From Dendronalium phyllosphericum CENA369 (GTDB taxonomy: Bacteria > Cyanobacteriota > Cyanobacteriia > Cyanobacteriales > Nostocaceae), in NCBI RefSeq assembly GCF_016056275.1, contig NZ_JAECZA010000044.1, forward strand, positions 1 to 33,002: a DNA stretch of 33,002 nt. Reading direction: 5' to 3'. Position 1 is the first letter of the stretch, and each line of letters begins with the position of its first letter. A program made the position numbers and the translations under genes. This document shows, in pieces, positions 1-8,871 of the stretch. The notes under the pieces are model-generated. The model did not search any database and was not told where the DNA came from. It saw nothing but the letters and a program-made list of their open reading frames with translations.

Positions 1-115
1 GTTCCCTCTGGGGATAAGGGGCGGGGGAAAGGGGGAAAGGTTTGTTATTTTCCCTTTACCCTTTAACCTTTTTCCTTTGACCACAAGAATGCAAAAGTTC
101 TTTTTGCTCATAGGT

Positions 116-973
116 CTATTTACTAGGCTGTTGTTCCAAAGCAGCTTGGATACTGGGCAATTCCAAGAATTTTTTCGTATCAGCGAGTAAGCGTTGACCC
201 CAGAGATTTTGCTTGAGGAAATCCAAATCCCCATAGCGTCCATCAATGCGGAGTGCGGTTTCTCCCATTTTCAGACCTTGTTGACGATCGCCTTTGGCGT
301 AAAGTGCCACTGCCAATGCTAACAAAGGTTCGGCTGCTTGTTTGTCAAGCGTCACAGCAGTTTGCCATTGTTTAATCGCTGCTTCTTTGTCACCCTGTTC
401 GTATTTGATTAAACCAATGTTATTAATTGCCGGCCAGAATTTTTTATCTTGAGAAACGGCTTTACTATACTGGGCGATCGCATCTGGCAATCGACCTAAC
501 ATATAGTAAGTATTACCCAAATCAAACAACCCATCTGGATCGTTAGGTTTTAACTGCAAACCCGCTTGGTAGTTGCTAATTGCTGCTTGGTATTTTTGTT
601 GTTGAAAATTAGCCGAACCCAAAGCAAATAAAACATCGGCATTTTTGGGATTGAGAGATTGCGATTTTTGCAATGCCGCGATCGCCGCATTATAATCTTT
701 AGCTTGCAATTGCAAACCACCTAACAGAAACCATACTTTATCGTTCTTAGGAGCCAGCTGACTAGCCAATTTAGCTCGTGGCAAAGCTAACTCAAACTGT
801 TGAAACTGACCTAGTTGAGCTGCCTCTTGTGCTAAACCCAACCCCTGCTTTTCCAACTTTGCTGCATCTAGTTGCAGTGTATAAGGTGTTAGTGCCTGTG
901 CGCGGACTGCTTTGGGCAGACTCAACAAGCTACAGACAACTAGAAAAGAAATCAAACCAACGTTTTTTGGCAC
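116..973 (-). CDS. Secreted tetratricopeptide-repeat (TPR) protein
   Basis: Predicted exported TPR scaffold protein of about 285 residues. It starts with a signal peptide (hydrophobic stretch LISFLVVCSLLSLP, then a likely cleavage after AVRAQA). About five degenerate 34-residue TPR units follow, with the usual spacing of W/L-G-Y-A-P residues (for example NADVLFALGSANFQQQKYQ and PDGLFDLGNTYYMLGRLPD). TPR arrays bind other proteins, and the partner here is unknown. The frame is open to a TTG at 997. I prefer the GTG at 973 because it is preceded by a GAGGCGG-like ribosome site and puts the signal peptide at the very N-terminus. It is divergent from lptA and separated from it by about 450 bp, so a shared envelope role is possible but not shown. 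Confidence 0.85.
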   Translation of the reverse strand: MPKNVGLISFLVVCSLLSLPKAVRAQALTPYTLQLDAAKLEKQGLGLAQEAAQLGQFQQFELALPRAKLASQLAPKNDKVWFLLGGLQLQAKDYNAAIAALQKSQSLNPKNADVLFALGSANFQQQKYQAAISNYQAGLQLKPNDPDGLFDLGNTYYMLGRLPDAIAQYSKAVSQDKKFWPAINNIGLIKYEQGDKEAAIKQWQTAVTLDKQAAEPLLALAVALYAKGDRQQGLKMGETALRIDGRYGDLDFLKQNLWGQRLLADTKKFLELPSIQAALEQQPSK

Positions 974-1428
974 ACTACCGCCTCTTCGCCAAATCAAATA
1001 ATCTTTCAGCTAGCTTAAACGATCTCTCCTCTAGACGAAAAGCAAAGTTGATAGTCGTTAGCACTAGCTGCATCAATCACCTTAACCTAATTCAACAAAA
1101 TCTGAGTTGTTTTCGATGTGGTTAGATCGAGGTTATCCTTGCTTTATTATTGGGTCAGTCGCTTGCTTTTGGTCGCTTTTGCCCCAGTTTGGGGCTACCT
1201 GTTTTATTTCTCTTGTGCTTAAAAAAGAAAAACCTGCCCTGAAAGGCTCCCTTATCCCCTTGCTCTTGTATCATCACAAATGTAGAGACAGGCGAAACCT
1301 CAAGGTTTGGCAAAGCGTCACTATTTCTGCCAGTAGTTATCCTAAATTATTTCAGATAGTAGCTTTTGTCTCTGGAGAAAGTACTTGAGATAATTAATAC
1401 AAGTTAAAACCCCTAATCTCAAATTACT
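974..1428. other. Intergenic region between divergent TPR gene and lptA
   Basis: This gap must hold the promoters of both divergent genes. Overlapping open frames at 778-1125 and 1107-1388 (+) have no recognisable domain, atypical composition and no convincing ribosome site, so I do not call them genes. No strong hairpin or repeat was seen. Confidence 0.5.
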
Positions 1429-1926
1429 ATGATGTCCTGCTATAAATCGCCCATTTCACAAATACATCGTTTTGGATTAGCCTTAGTGCTACCAATTAGT
1501 CTGTTAGGAGCTATCGCTTTCCCGACTCAAGTGCAAACTGCTACGGCACAAACATCTACAGGAAATAGTCCGCTCACCATCCACTCTGATTTTCAAGAAT
1601 ATAACGCCAAAACCCAAGTAGCAACTGCTCGCGGTAATGTGCAAATGTTGTATCCTACTCGGGGAATTCAAGCAACAGCTGCCCAAGCACAATATTTTAC
1701 CAAAGAACGCCGAATCGATCTCAGTGGCAATGTCTACATCTTACAAAAAGGTGGTAATAGTATTCGAGCGGAAAAAGTGGCTTATCTAATTGACGAAGGT
1801 CGATTTGTCGCCTTACCTGAATCCAACCAGCAGGTAGAATCTATCTACATGGTGAACGAATCAGAGAATGGGACACAATCTACCGCACCCGCTCCAACTA
1901 CGCCAAAGTTGAAAGGTTCTAATTAG
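1429..1926 (+). CDS. lptA: LptA/OstA-like periplasmic LPS transport protein
   Basis: Small exported protein (165 residues) of the LptA/OstA_N family. This family forms the periplasmic beta-jellyroll bridge that carries lipopolysaccharide from the inner to the outer membrane. Residues 1-40 form a signal peptide (hydrophobic FGLALVLPISLLGAIAF, then TATAQT). The mature part has the typical OstA pattern of repeated strands: PLTIHSDFQEYNAKTQVATA, the ARGNVQM turn, ATAAQAQYF and IDLSGNVYI. The tail after residue 140 is Ser/Thr/Pro-rich and probably disordered. Two ATGs are adjacent (1429 and 1432) and either could start. lptB begins 28 bp after the stop, which supports an lptA-lptB operon. The family call rests on motif pattern and on the neighbours lptB and lptF. 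Confidence 0.88.
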   Translation: MMSCYKSPISQIHRFGLALVLPISLLGAIAFPTQVQTATAQTSTGNSPLTIHSDFQEYNAKTQVATARGNVQMLYPTRGIQATAAQAQYFTKERRIDLSGNVYILQKGGNSIRAEKVAYLIDEGRFVALPESNQQVESIYMVNESENGTQSTAPAPTTPKLKGSN

Positions 1927-1954
1927 CATCTACTACCAACAAAGGGCGCGAATC

Positions 1955-2683
1955 GTGAAAATTGTCCTAGAGAATATTCATAAATCTTACGGCAAGCGAC
2001 AGATTGTTAATCGCGTCAACCTTTCCATAGGGCAAGGCGAAGTCGTCGGTTTATTAGGCCCGAATGGTGCAGGTAAAACGACGACCTTTTACATTGCTAG
2101 TGGTTTAGAAAAACCCAATCAGGGAAGAGTCTGGCTGGATAATTTAGAAATTACTAGTCTGCCAATGCACAAACGGGCGCGATTAGGCATTGGCTATCTA
2201 GCTCAAGAAGCAAGTGTTTTTCGTCAACTCAGCGTACAAGACAATATTCTTCTCGTGCTAGAGCAAACCAATGTGCCACGCTGGGAGTGGCCAAAGCGAT
2301 TACAAACTTTATTGCAGGAGTTTCGCTTGGAAAAAGTAGCTAATAGTAAGGGAATTCAACTTTCTGGTGGCGAGAGACGGCGAACGGAATTGGCAAGAGC
2401 CTTAGCAGCAGGACAAGAAGGGCCGAAATTTTTACTTTTGGACGAACCATTTGCGGGAGTCGATCCGATTGCAGTTTCGGAAATTCAGCAAATTGTGGCA
2501 CAACTAAGCGATCGCGGTATGGGTATTTTAATCACAGATCACAATGTCCGCGAAACCTTAGCGATTACCGATCGCGCCTACATTATGCGTGAGGGACAAA
2601 TTCTCGCCTTTGGCACTGCTGAAGAACTTTACAATAACCCCCTCGTGCGGCAATATTACTTGGGCGACAACTTCCTAGCCTAA
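1955..2683 (+). CDS. lptB: LPS export ABC transporter ATPase LptB
   Basis: Cytoplasmic ATPase (242 residues) that powers the LptB2FG complex extracting LPS from the inner membrane. All ABC motifs are visible: Walker A GPNGAGKTT at residues 35-43, Q-loop around YLAQEASVF (81-89), signature LSGGE at 136-140, Walker B FLLLDEPF at 159-166, and H-loop His196 in TDHNVRET. The last motif and the overall length are typical of LptB. The start is a GTG at 1955 with an AAAGGG ribosome site upstream. It lies 28 bp after lptA. The lptF permease follows after a 265 bp gap with no other gene, so lptF may have its own promoter. No key residue is missing. Confidence 0.95.
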   Translation: MKIVLENIHKSYGKRQIVNRVNLSIGQGEVVGLLGPNGAGKTTTFYIASGLEKPNQGRVWLDNLEITSLPMHKRARLGIGYLAQEASVFRQLSVQDNILLVLEQTNVPRWEWPKRLQTLLQEFRLEKVANSKGIQLSGGERRRTELARALAAGQEGPKFLLLDEPFAGVDPIAVSEIQQIVAQLSDRGMGILITDHNVRETLAITDRAYIMREGQILAFGTAEELYNNPLVRQYYLGDNFLA

Positions 2684-2948
2684 ATTATCAATATTTTGTT
2701 AATAATTAAAAGGGAATTTTTTATACTTATACTAATTCTTTGTGAAGTTGTACATAAATTTGCACCCTTCCAACTTCCCCTTACCAAAGAGAGGAACCAC
2801 AGGCAATGGGGTTGTTTGTATGCATCCTAATATGGAAATGGTATTAACTATTTATTCATAATTGATTTTGCACTTTTCATTAAGCTACTGGGATTAGATG
2901 TGCTTGTATCACTGCGTCACCCGTGTTTAATTTTTCAAATCGCTTATT

Positions 2949-4121
2949 ATGTCAACGAAGCTCAAGTCTTTTTATAGCCTCCATTCGCTGCTGCCTTTTA
3001 CAATCATGGATCGCTACTTGACTAGCGAATTGATCCCAACATTTTTATTTGGCGTAGGAGCTTTTTCATCAATTGGTGTCACGGTTGATGCTGTATTCGA
3101 TTTAGTCAGAAAAATAGTAGAGTCTGGGCTACCTGTAGAGATCGCTATTCAAGTTTTTTTGTTACAGCTGCCAGAATTCATCGTTTTAGCTTTCCCTATG
3201 TCTACGCTGCTAGCTTGTTTGATGACCTACAGTCGTCTTTCTAGCGAGAGCGAACTAATTGCGCTACGTGGCTGTGGGGTAAGTGTCTATCGGATGGTGT
3301 TCACAGCAGTGATCTTGAGTTTTATAGCCACAGGCATAACATTTTTGTTTAACGAGCAAATTGCACCAGCGGCAAAATATCAAGCAAATGTCACCTTGAA
3401 TAATGCTCTCCAGTCCGATAAGCCAATTTTAAAACAGCAAAATATCTTTTATCCCGAATACCGGGACGATCCTCAGCCAGATGGTACTAATAACAAAATA
3501 CTATTACGCTTATTTTATGCTGACCAGTTTGATGGTAAGCGGATGAAAGGCTTAACAATTATAGATCGTTCCACCAAAGGCTTAAATCAAATTGTCGTAG
3601 CAGAATCAGCTCAATGGAATGGCGTTCAAAGCGTTTGGGATTTTTATAACGGCACAATTTATTTAGTAGCTGCGGATAGCTCTTATCGCAACATTTTGCG
3701 GTTTGAACATCAACAACTGCAACTACCCCGGACACCATTAACTCTGACAGAAAAAAACCGCAGTTATGGTGAGATGAATATTAGTGAAGCGCTAGAACAA
3801 CTAACAGTAGAACGACTTGGGGGCGATCTCCAAAAAATTCGTAAACTCCAAGTCCGGATTCAACAAAAAATTTCCTTGCCCTTTGTATGTGTAGTTTTCG
3901 GTTTGGTCGGTTCAGCGATGGGAAGTAGACCTCAGCGCACTGGGCGAGGAACAAGTTTTGCTATTTGCGTGGTAGTGATTTTTTCATACTACCTAATTTT
4001 CTTTATGAGTGGTGCGATCGCCCAAGTAGGTATCCTCTCTCCTTTTATGGGAGCGTGGTTGCCCAACTTTATATTTTTTATAGTAGGTGCATTCTTATTA
4101 ATACGGGTAGCCAAACGGTAA
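2949..4121 (+). CDS. lptF: LptF/LptG-family (YjgP/YjgQ) LPS export permease
   Basis: Inner-membrane permease (390 residues) of the YjgP/YjgQ family and the likely membrane partner of LptB. N-terminal membrane segments lie near residues 28-50, 62-90 and 110-135. A long periplasmic jellyroll-like region (about 145-300) follows, then a C-terminal group of membrane segments (about 307-385, ending FIFFIVGAFLLIRVAKR). MDRYLTSELIPTFLFGVGAFSSIGV is the characteristic N-terminal signature (D-RY---E---F). Only one LptF/G-type gene lies in this window. Whether a second copy exists elsewhere, or this one works as a homodimer, cannot be told from here. It follows lptA-lptB on the same strand and converges on the CBS-CP12 gene. 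Confidence 0.92.
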   Translation: MSTKLKSFYSLHSLLPFTIMDRYLTSELIPTFLFGVGAFSSIGVTVDAVFDLVRKIVESGLPVEIAIQVFLLQLPEFIVLAFPMSTLLACLMTYSRLSSESELIALRGCGVSVYRMVFTAVILSFIATGITFLFNEQIAPAAKYQANVTLNNALQSDKPILKQQNIFYPEYRDDPQPDGTNNKILLRLFYADQFDGKRMKGLTIIDRSTKGLNQIVVAESAQWNGVQSVWDFYNGTIYLVAADSSYRNILRFEHQQLQLPRTPLTLTEKNRSYGEMNISEALEQLTVERLGGDLQKIRKLQVRIQQKISLPFVCVVFGLVGSAMGSRPQRTGRGTSFAICVVVIFSYYLIFFMSGAIAQVGILSPFMGAWLPNFIFFIVGAFLLIRVAKR

Positions 4122-4202
4122 ATTAAAACAGATAAGGGGTAGGGAAAAAGGGATACATAAGGGACTTCCAAGTGAAAAAATATTCCATTGTTATTGTTGA
4201 CG

Positions 4203-4229
4203 GTTGACTGTTAATTGTGAACAGTCAAC
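4203..4229. terminator. Hairpin between convergent lptF and CBS-CP12 gene
   Basis: A perfect 10-bp stem (GTTGACTGTT / AACAGTCAAC) with a 7-nt loop sits between two convergent genes. There is no long T tract on either side, so terminator function is plausible but weak. Similar TTGACAGTC words recur at about 5434, suggesting a dispersed palindromic repeat. Confidence 0.4.
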
Positions 4230-4321
4230 AACTTGAAGCGGAATAATTTATTTTTTGGAGTTCCCTAAGAATATTTGTCCTTTTCCCTGTCTTCCCCAGT
4301 TTCTTGATCCCTCACTTACAA

Positions 4322-4942
4322 TCAAGGATGGTAATTTCGACATTCAGGTGCATCTGGATTATCCTTACAGTATTCTTCAAAAGACATTTTGGCTGAGACC
4401 ATGCTTTCAGATTTTTGGTGAGCGGCTTCTGCTTGGAGTTCTTCTACTTCATCCCAAGCATTGGCACAAGCTTTAGAATAAGCACCATGTTCGGTACAAA
4501 TGGCACGAGCCTCCTCAATTGCTTTTTGAATTCTCGTCTCCAGAAATAGTGCTTTTGGTGTTTCCACAAAGTTGCTCTTGGTCAAAATGTCGCTAATCGA
4601 GATAATCCCCAACAACTTGCCTTGAATCACGGGTGCTCTGTGGATATTTAATCTGGCAAACAACCTTGCTACATATTCCACACCCAACTCAGGATTTACG
4701 ACTATGCAGGGTTTGCTCATAATTTCGTAAACTCTTATTTGCTTGGGGTCTTTACCGTAAGCTATTACCTTATAAACAATATCCGTTTCAGTAACGATGC
4801 CATAGGCATCATCATCATAGCGACGATCTACAACTAGAGCGCGCAATCCTTTTTCCTTCATCAGCCCCACTGCTTCAGCGACAGTCGCCGAACCGCGAAT
4901 GGTAACTACATCCTTGGTCATGATATCTTCAGCTTTCATCAT
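4322..4942 (-). CDS. CBS-CP12 fusion protein (redox/adenylate-linked regulator)
   Basis: 206-residue fusion of a CBS-domain pair (about 3-62 and 70-127) with a full CP12-like domain (about 137-205). The first CBS has EDIMTKDVVTI and GIVTETDIV, the second has IMSKPCIVV and LGIISISDIL. The CP12 part keeps the core AWDEVEEL (162-169) and both cysteine pairs: Cys149/Cys159 and Cys192/Cys201, the latter in the motif YCKDNPDAPEC. CP12 proteins tie phosphoribulokinase and GAPDH into an inactive complex when oxidised; CBS pairs usually bind adenylates. The inferred role is control of carbon fixation by redox and energy state. A good ribosome site (AGGAG) lies 9 nt before the ATG at 4942. CBS-CP12 fusions are known in cyanobacteria. 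Confidence 0.92.
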   Translation of the reverse strand: MMKAEDIMTKDVVTIRGSATVAEAVGLMKEKGLRALVVDRRYDDDAYGIVTETDIVYKVIAYGKDPKQIRVYEIMSKPCIVVNPELGVEYVARLFARLNIHRAPVIQGKLLGIISISDILTKSNFVETPKALFLETRIQKAIEEARAICTEHGAYSKACANAWDEVEELQAEAAHQKSESMVSAKMSFEEYCKDNPDAPECRNYHP

Positions 4943-5484
4943 TGCTGTAGTCTCCTGGTAAATATTACGGTGCGGTGCTTATACCGTTTTTCAAATATTG
5001 CTACAAGCGAATGGGTATCACGGGCGTATAGAAGCATGACAGCGCAAACTTGAGTAACTAGTACTGCTACGCGGAATTAAAGATTAAAAATGCTTTATTT
5101 CTCAGCTTTTGCAGCATTTTGCATGTTATCCTTATTTCCGCCAAGCTGACTAGAGAGTGATTGAATTGAAAATTTGGCTAGCCACACCAATAAATTAATG
5201 CAGCTTGCGATTCCTGATGATATCCAAAGTGACCAAAGCTCAAAATCTCAGTCAGGAGTTAGAGTTTCGAGTCAGGAGTTCCAGAATTAGAATAAATAAA
5301 TAATAATTTTAGAAGAATACATACTTATTCCTAATGACTAAATAAATACCGAAAGGCTAGGATGAAATTACTACTTAACTTCAATTGAGATAAGCTGTTA
5401 AGTAAGAAAATTGCATATTAACCCAAACACACTGTTGACAGTCATCAGTCAACGATCGCTACAAGTATTTATGCGTTATCAGCC
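4943..5484. other. Intergenic region with short direct repeats
   Basis: This is the divergent promoter region between the CBS-CP12 gene and the 408-residue protein. It contains GTCAGGAGTT twice (5251-5260 and 5271-5280), a common type of cyanobacterial dispersed repeat. A TTGACAGTCATCAGTCAA near-palindrome lies at about 5434. No ORF here is supportable. Confidence 0.5.
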
Positions 5485-6711
5485 ATGTCACACCGTCATT
5501 ATCCTCCCGCTTACTTACGCTATCTCAAAGCCAGGTTACGGATTTTAGCTAAACCTAGTATTTGGGGTACTGCAATATTTTTATCTGTAGTCGGGTTAGT
5601 CATTCGAGAATACTGGTCTAATCCAGATTTGTTTGCTCGCAATCAAAATAAACAAGTCACCTCCGTACAGCAAAATAACTCTTCCCTTACAGATGAAGAT
5701 AAAGCGATCGCGGCTGACATTGATAATTTACCAACTTTATATAGTGACTTGCAGCAAGGAAGTTTGCCGATAACGGTAAATGATTCCAAGGATAATCAAG
5801 CAAACAAAAGCAAAAGTGTATTGGATGTAATTAGCAAACAACAGTCTGCCAAAGGGTCAAAATCTAATTACAGTCTAGAGACATCTAACGAGGTACCAGT
5901 TCCCAAGGAACAAAATCCCTTCGTGTTGCAAGCACAAAATTTGTTGCAGTTTGGCACATTTGATAATGGCAGTCAATTTTCAGGTGTTAAATCTTTAACT
6001 GCATCTCCTGAACCAATAGGGATAGGACAAACATCTTCTAAGGTAGGAACTGGAGTTAATCAAGTTAATGACAGTCAAAATCAAAATTCAATCGGCTCTT
6101 TACCAGCACCATTAAATCAAACAGCAAACCAGCCACTTTCAAGCCTTGATGGCACAAGTTCGAGTCAACCCAATACCCTTGGTTACAACTCTTATGGAGG
6201 AATGCAGCCGCCATACACTAACAATTTACCTAGCCAGAATTCGTCGCCGACTACACAGCTAAACACTGGGACGGGTTACGTTCAGCCGACTGCACCCAAC
6301 CAAACTCTAAATTCCTCCAATAATTTAAATAACGCTCAAGTATCGCCCAATCAAACTTTTTCGCTTAACACCCCACTAAACAGTAGTACGGGCTACACTC
6401 AGCCGAATGCAAATCAACCGCTAAATTCCTACAATAACTTAAATAGCAGCCAAGCTTTGCCCGCTCAAGTACAAACAACACCAGCGACACAGCCTGTCAA
6501 CTCTGCACCATCGAACAATATTTCGCCTTATTCCAGCCAGACTCTCAACCCAAACCTTGTTCCATATAGAACCCCAGTAGTAGTCAACAATTTCGGTCGT
6601 ACTATCTGGCTAGGATCTAATCAACCACCACAGTCTAATTTCTCAGTTCCTCCCCAGATTCCAGGACAATACACAGGTGGAGTTCAGAGCAATGGTTATT
6701 CCTATCCTTAA
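5485..6711 (+). CDS. Membrane-anchored Asn/Gln/Ser/Pro-rich low-complexity protein
   Basis: 408 residues, no recognised domain. A short basic N-terminus (MSHRHYPPAYLRYLKARLR) is followed by one hydrophobic segment (about 26-41, WGTAIFLSVVGLVIRE). The rest is a long, probably disordered region rich in Asn, Gln, Ser, Thr and Pro. The C-terminal half has an imprecise repeat: STGYTQPNANQPLNSYNNLN echoes the earlier GTGYVQPTAPNQTLNSSNNL. Basic residues before the membrane segment suggest that the disordered part faces the periplasm. The last 45 residues (VPYRTPVVVNNFGRTIWLGS and on) are less repetitive and may be the conserved functional tip. Similar proteins are common and poorly characterised in Nostocales. 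The function is unknown. Confidence 0.75.
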   Translation: MSHRHYPPAYLRYLKARLRILAKPSIWGTAIFLSVVGLVIREYWSNPDLFARNQNKQVTSVQQNNSSLTDEDKAIAADIDNLPTLYSDLQQGSLPITVNDSKDNQANKSKSVLDVISKQQSAKGSKSNYSLETSNEVPVPKEQNPFVLQAQNLLQFGTFDNGSQFSGVKSLTASPEPIGIGQTSSKVGTGVNQVNDSQNQNSIGSLPAPLNQTANQPLSSLDGTSSSQPNTLGYNSYGGMQPPYTNNLPSQNSSPTTQLNTGTGYVQPTAPNQTLNSSNNLNNAQVSPNQTFSLNTPLNSSTGYTQPNANQPLNSYNNLNSSQALPAQVQTTPATQPVNSAPSNNISPYSSQTLNPNLVPYRTPVVVNNFGRTIWLGSNQPPQSNFSVPPQIPGQYTGGVQSNGYSYP

Positions 6712-6744
6712 GTTATAGCAAAGTGCTGAGTGCTGAGTTAGGAG

Positions 6745-6975
6745 TAGAGACGCGATTATACTCTTACGAGAAGCCCTCCGGGTTCGAGAGTGACGCTCCT
6801 TCTCCCAAGGGGAGACGCTTACGCGAACGTCGCTAACGCTGCGCTAACGCAATCGACGGGAACCGGAGCCACTCCGGTCTTGGGGTCTCCCCAAGTGGAG
6901 GAAGTGGCATCCAAGATTGCGACTCTCTCACCGCTCTTACGAGCGTCTACGCGTCTGTACAAGAGTCAGTTGTTT
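6745..6975. repeat. Cluster of short palindromic dispersed repeats
   Basis: A GC-richer patch in AT-rich intergenic DNA, built from short inverted repeats placed end to end: TCTCCCAAGGGGAGA, CCGGAGCCACTCCGG, GGGGTCTCCCC and GCTAACGCTGCGCTAACGC. This is the usual make-up of dispersed repeats in Nostocales intergenic regions. An open frame through it (6790-6987) appears to be translated repeat, not a gene. Confidence 0.7.
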
Positions 6976-7137
6976 TACAGGCTTTGAGCAATCACAACTG
7001 TCTAAAGGGTGTAGCTACGGCTAAAATTACAAAATTAGGGCGCACAGCTAGCTGCACGCTTTTTCCCATCTATGGTTATATAAAATAGTGGTTACTTTGT
7101 TTGGGCTGCAAAGACGGTGTTTACTGATACTGACAGG

Positions 7138-7845
7138 ATGAAACCATACCACCAAATCCCGATCGCAGAATGTGGCGAACCACTAATTAAAATTCCTTTA
7201 GAACTGTTTGCAGTCGAATCTCCACATCCCTATGAGAAATTAGGTGCGCCTTATGGAGAACATTCTCCTTATTATCTGCGCCAAAGTGCGATCGCCAATT
7301 TAATTCAAGCTCAAAATTATCTTCATTTGTTACTTCCTGACTGGCGTATCCAAATCTTTGATGCTTATCGCCCAGTGGCCGTACAGGAGTTTATGGTAAA
7401 TTACAGCTTTGCGGAAGCAGTACAGCAGCGAGGGCTGAATGAGGTAGAGTTATCGCCAAACCAACGCCAAGAAATTTGGGAGTTGGTTTATGAAATTTGG
7501 GCTGTACCCAGTTTGGATATACAAACTCCGCCACCCCACAGCACAGGTGCAGCGGTGGACGTGACGCTAGTAAACGATACAGGGCAAATAGTAAATATGG
7601 GTTCGCCGATTGATGAATTGTCAGAGCGATCGCATCCCGATTACTATGCCAATAGTTCCCACCCACAGGCTCAAGAGTATCATGCCTACCGTCAGTTGTT
7701 GCGAGATGTGATGCTCAAAGCCGGATTTCAACGCAACCCCAAAGAGTGGTGGCATTTTTCTTTTGGAGATCAAATGTGGGCTTGGCTGAATAATCAAGTT
7801 AATCCCGCTGATTTTTTTACAGCCTGCTATGGCCGTATTATATGA
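7138..7845 (+). CDS. VanX-type D-alanyl-D-alanine dipeptidase (peptidase family M15D)
   Basis: Zinc dipeptidase that cleaves D-Ala-D-Ala; in non-resistant bacteria the family is linked to peptidoglycan turnover. Counting from ATG 7138 (235 residues), the catalytic set known from VanX is complete: Arg78 in FDAYRP, zinc ligands His134 and Asp141 in HSTGAAVD, and Glu203 and His206 in EWWHF. The spacings (7 residues between the first two ligands, 3 between Glu and His) match the family. No signal peptide is seen, so it is probably cytoplasmic. The frame is open to a GTG at 7117; I prefer the ATG because the sequence MKPYHQIPIAECGEPL looks like the family N-terminus. No VanH/VanA/VanR genes are nearby, so vancomycin resistance is not implied. 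Confidence 0.9.
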   Translation: MKPYHQIPIAECGEPLIKIPLELFAVESPHPYEKLGAPYGEHSPYYLRQSAIANLIQAQNYLHLLLPDWRIQIFDAYRPVAVQEFMVNYSFAEAVQQRGLNEVELSPNQRQEIWELVYEIWAVPSLDIQTPPPHSTGAAVDVTLVNDTGQIVNMGSPIDELSERSHPDYYANSSHPQAQEYHAYRQLLRDVMLKAGFQRNPKEWWHFSFGDQMWAWLNNQVNPADFFTACYGRII

Positions 7846-7902
7846 GTGTTGCTTGTTGTCAGTTGTGATTAGTTTCTCTCATATACTTCAGCTAGCTTCT
7901 GC

Positions 7903-8376
7903 CTACGCATCTTCAGGATTTAACTGTCTTAATTCTTCAGTGGTGTAGGCTCCAATAGGACTCCAAACTAAGTAGGGTATAAGCAGTATTGTGGCTAATC
8001 CAGAAATTGGTAAAACACACACTGCTAAAACTATGGCAGAAATTAGACCAACTAACCCAATAATTTCACCAGTTTTGAGACTGCGAAACCTTAACATTAG
8101 AGGTATGTAAGCCACAGTGATTATTTCTACCAAAAGGTATAAACCCATTAGCAGCCAAGTAATTAAGCTTCCTGGATTTTTTTGCCAAACAATATTAGCT
8201 GAAGCCGCACCGCAAATGAAAATGACAGTCCAAATAAGTGGGATAAATGGTTCAAAAACTAGCCATTGAGGGCGGCTCAACTGTACAAACCATTTGACAT
8301 CGCGGGGTGTAATCAAAAAACTACCAATCGCAATTAAGAAAGTTACAGCTGCGATCACTATCCAAGATGAAATCAT
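7903..8376 (-). CDS. tspO: TspO/MBR-family tryptophan-rich membrane protein
   Basis: About 157-residue integral membrane protein with five predicted membrane segments, as in TspO/MBR (bacterial homologues of the mitochondrial translocator protein). The family signature is recognisable in the first loop: WFVQLSRPQWLVFEPFIPLIWTVIFI, with the conserved W--L-RP-W and PL-WT. Later segments keep YLVWSPIGAYTTEELRQLN near the end. TspO proteins bind porphyrins and are linked to stress and light responses, but the role here is not known. The open frame extends to a TTG at 8406. I choose the ATG at 8376, which has an AAGGG ribosome site about 9 nt upstream. It converges on the dipeptidase gene and is divergent from the MAA leader region. 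Confidence 0.8.
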   Translation of the reverse strand: MISSWIVIAAVTFLIAIGSFLITPRDVKWFVQLSRPQWLVFEPFIPLIWTVIFICGAASANIVWQKNPGSLITWLLMGLYLLVEIITVAYIPLMLRFRSLKTGEIIGLVGLISAIVLAVCVLPISGLATILLIPYLVWSPIGAYTTEELRQLNPEDA

Positions 8377-8871
8377 ACTTTTACCCTTATCCCTGTGTTT
8401 TGTCAATTCCTACACTGCAAGTTTGACAATTTCAGGCATAGGTTTAATCAGTCGCTGGTTTGAATCTCAATACCTAAATTAGAGTGATTTTCAAGTTTAC
8501 AGACCACGGTTAAGATGGGCAGTAATGTAGTTCAATTAATTGAAATATGCTACAACTGGGAATTTATTAATACGGACAAATGTATTATTTTGTCAATAAG
8601 TAAAATTACTTTGCAGCTTGTAATTTCTATTTAATTTATTGAAATATCAAAATTAGAAAAATCTATCTTTGTGTGTAGTAAATGTATCTTTGGTATAGGT
8701 GCATTAATTTACAAACAGTGTTATGTTTAGAAACGTAAATTACTTATTAAGCGTTCTGAGTAGGTAAAACAACTATCAGATGTTGCCTAAAACCCACTCA
8801 TCCTGCGTTAGAGGTTCGCAAATTTCTAGGACTATGTCTAATGCTAACGCTTTGAAAATGAGAGATAATTC

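Noticed and set aside
1107-1388. 93-codon ORF upstream of lptA
   Set aside because: No ribosome site, no domain and odd composition; it lies in the divergent promoter gap.
1495-1525. LLGAIAF in the LptA signal peptide resembles LGAIGF of the small leader ORF
   Set aside because: A short hydrophobic match expected by chance in signal peptides, with no further similarity.
6780-6800. GGTTCGAGAG resembling a tRNA T-loop
   Set aside because: It lies in the palindromic repeat patch, and no cloverleaf with acceptor and anticodon stems can be drawn around it.
6790-6987. 65-codon ORF (LLPRGDAYANVAN and on)
   Set aside because: It is a translation of short palindromic dispersed repeats; similar peptides arise wherever this repeat type is read through.
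7138-7845. VanX-like dipeptidase as sign of a vancomycin resistance cluster
   Set aside because: No VanH, VanA or VanR/S genes are nearby; the family is widespread in non-resistant cyanobacteria.
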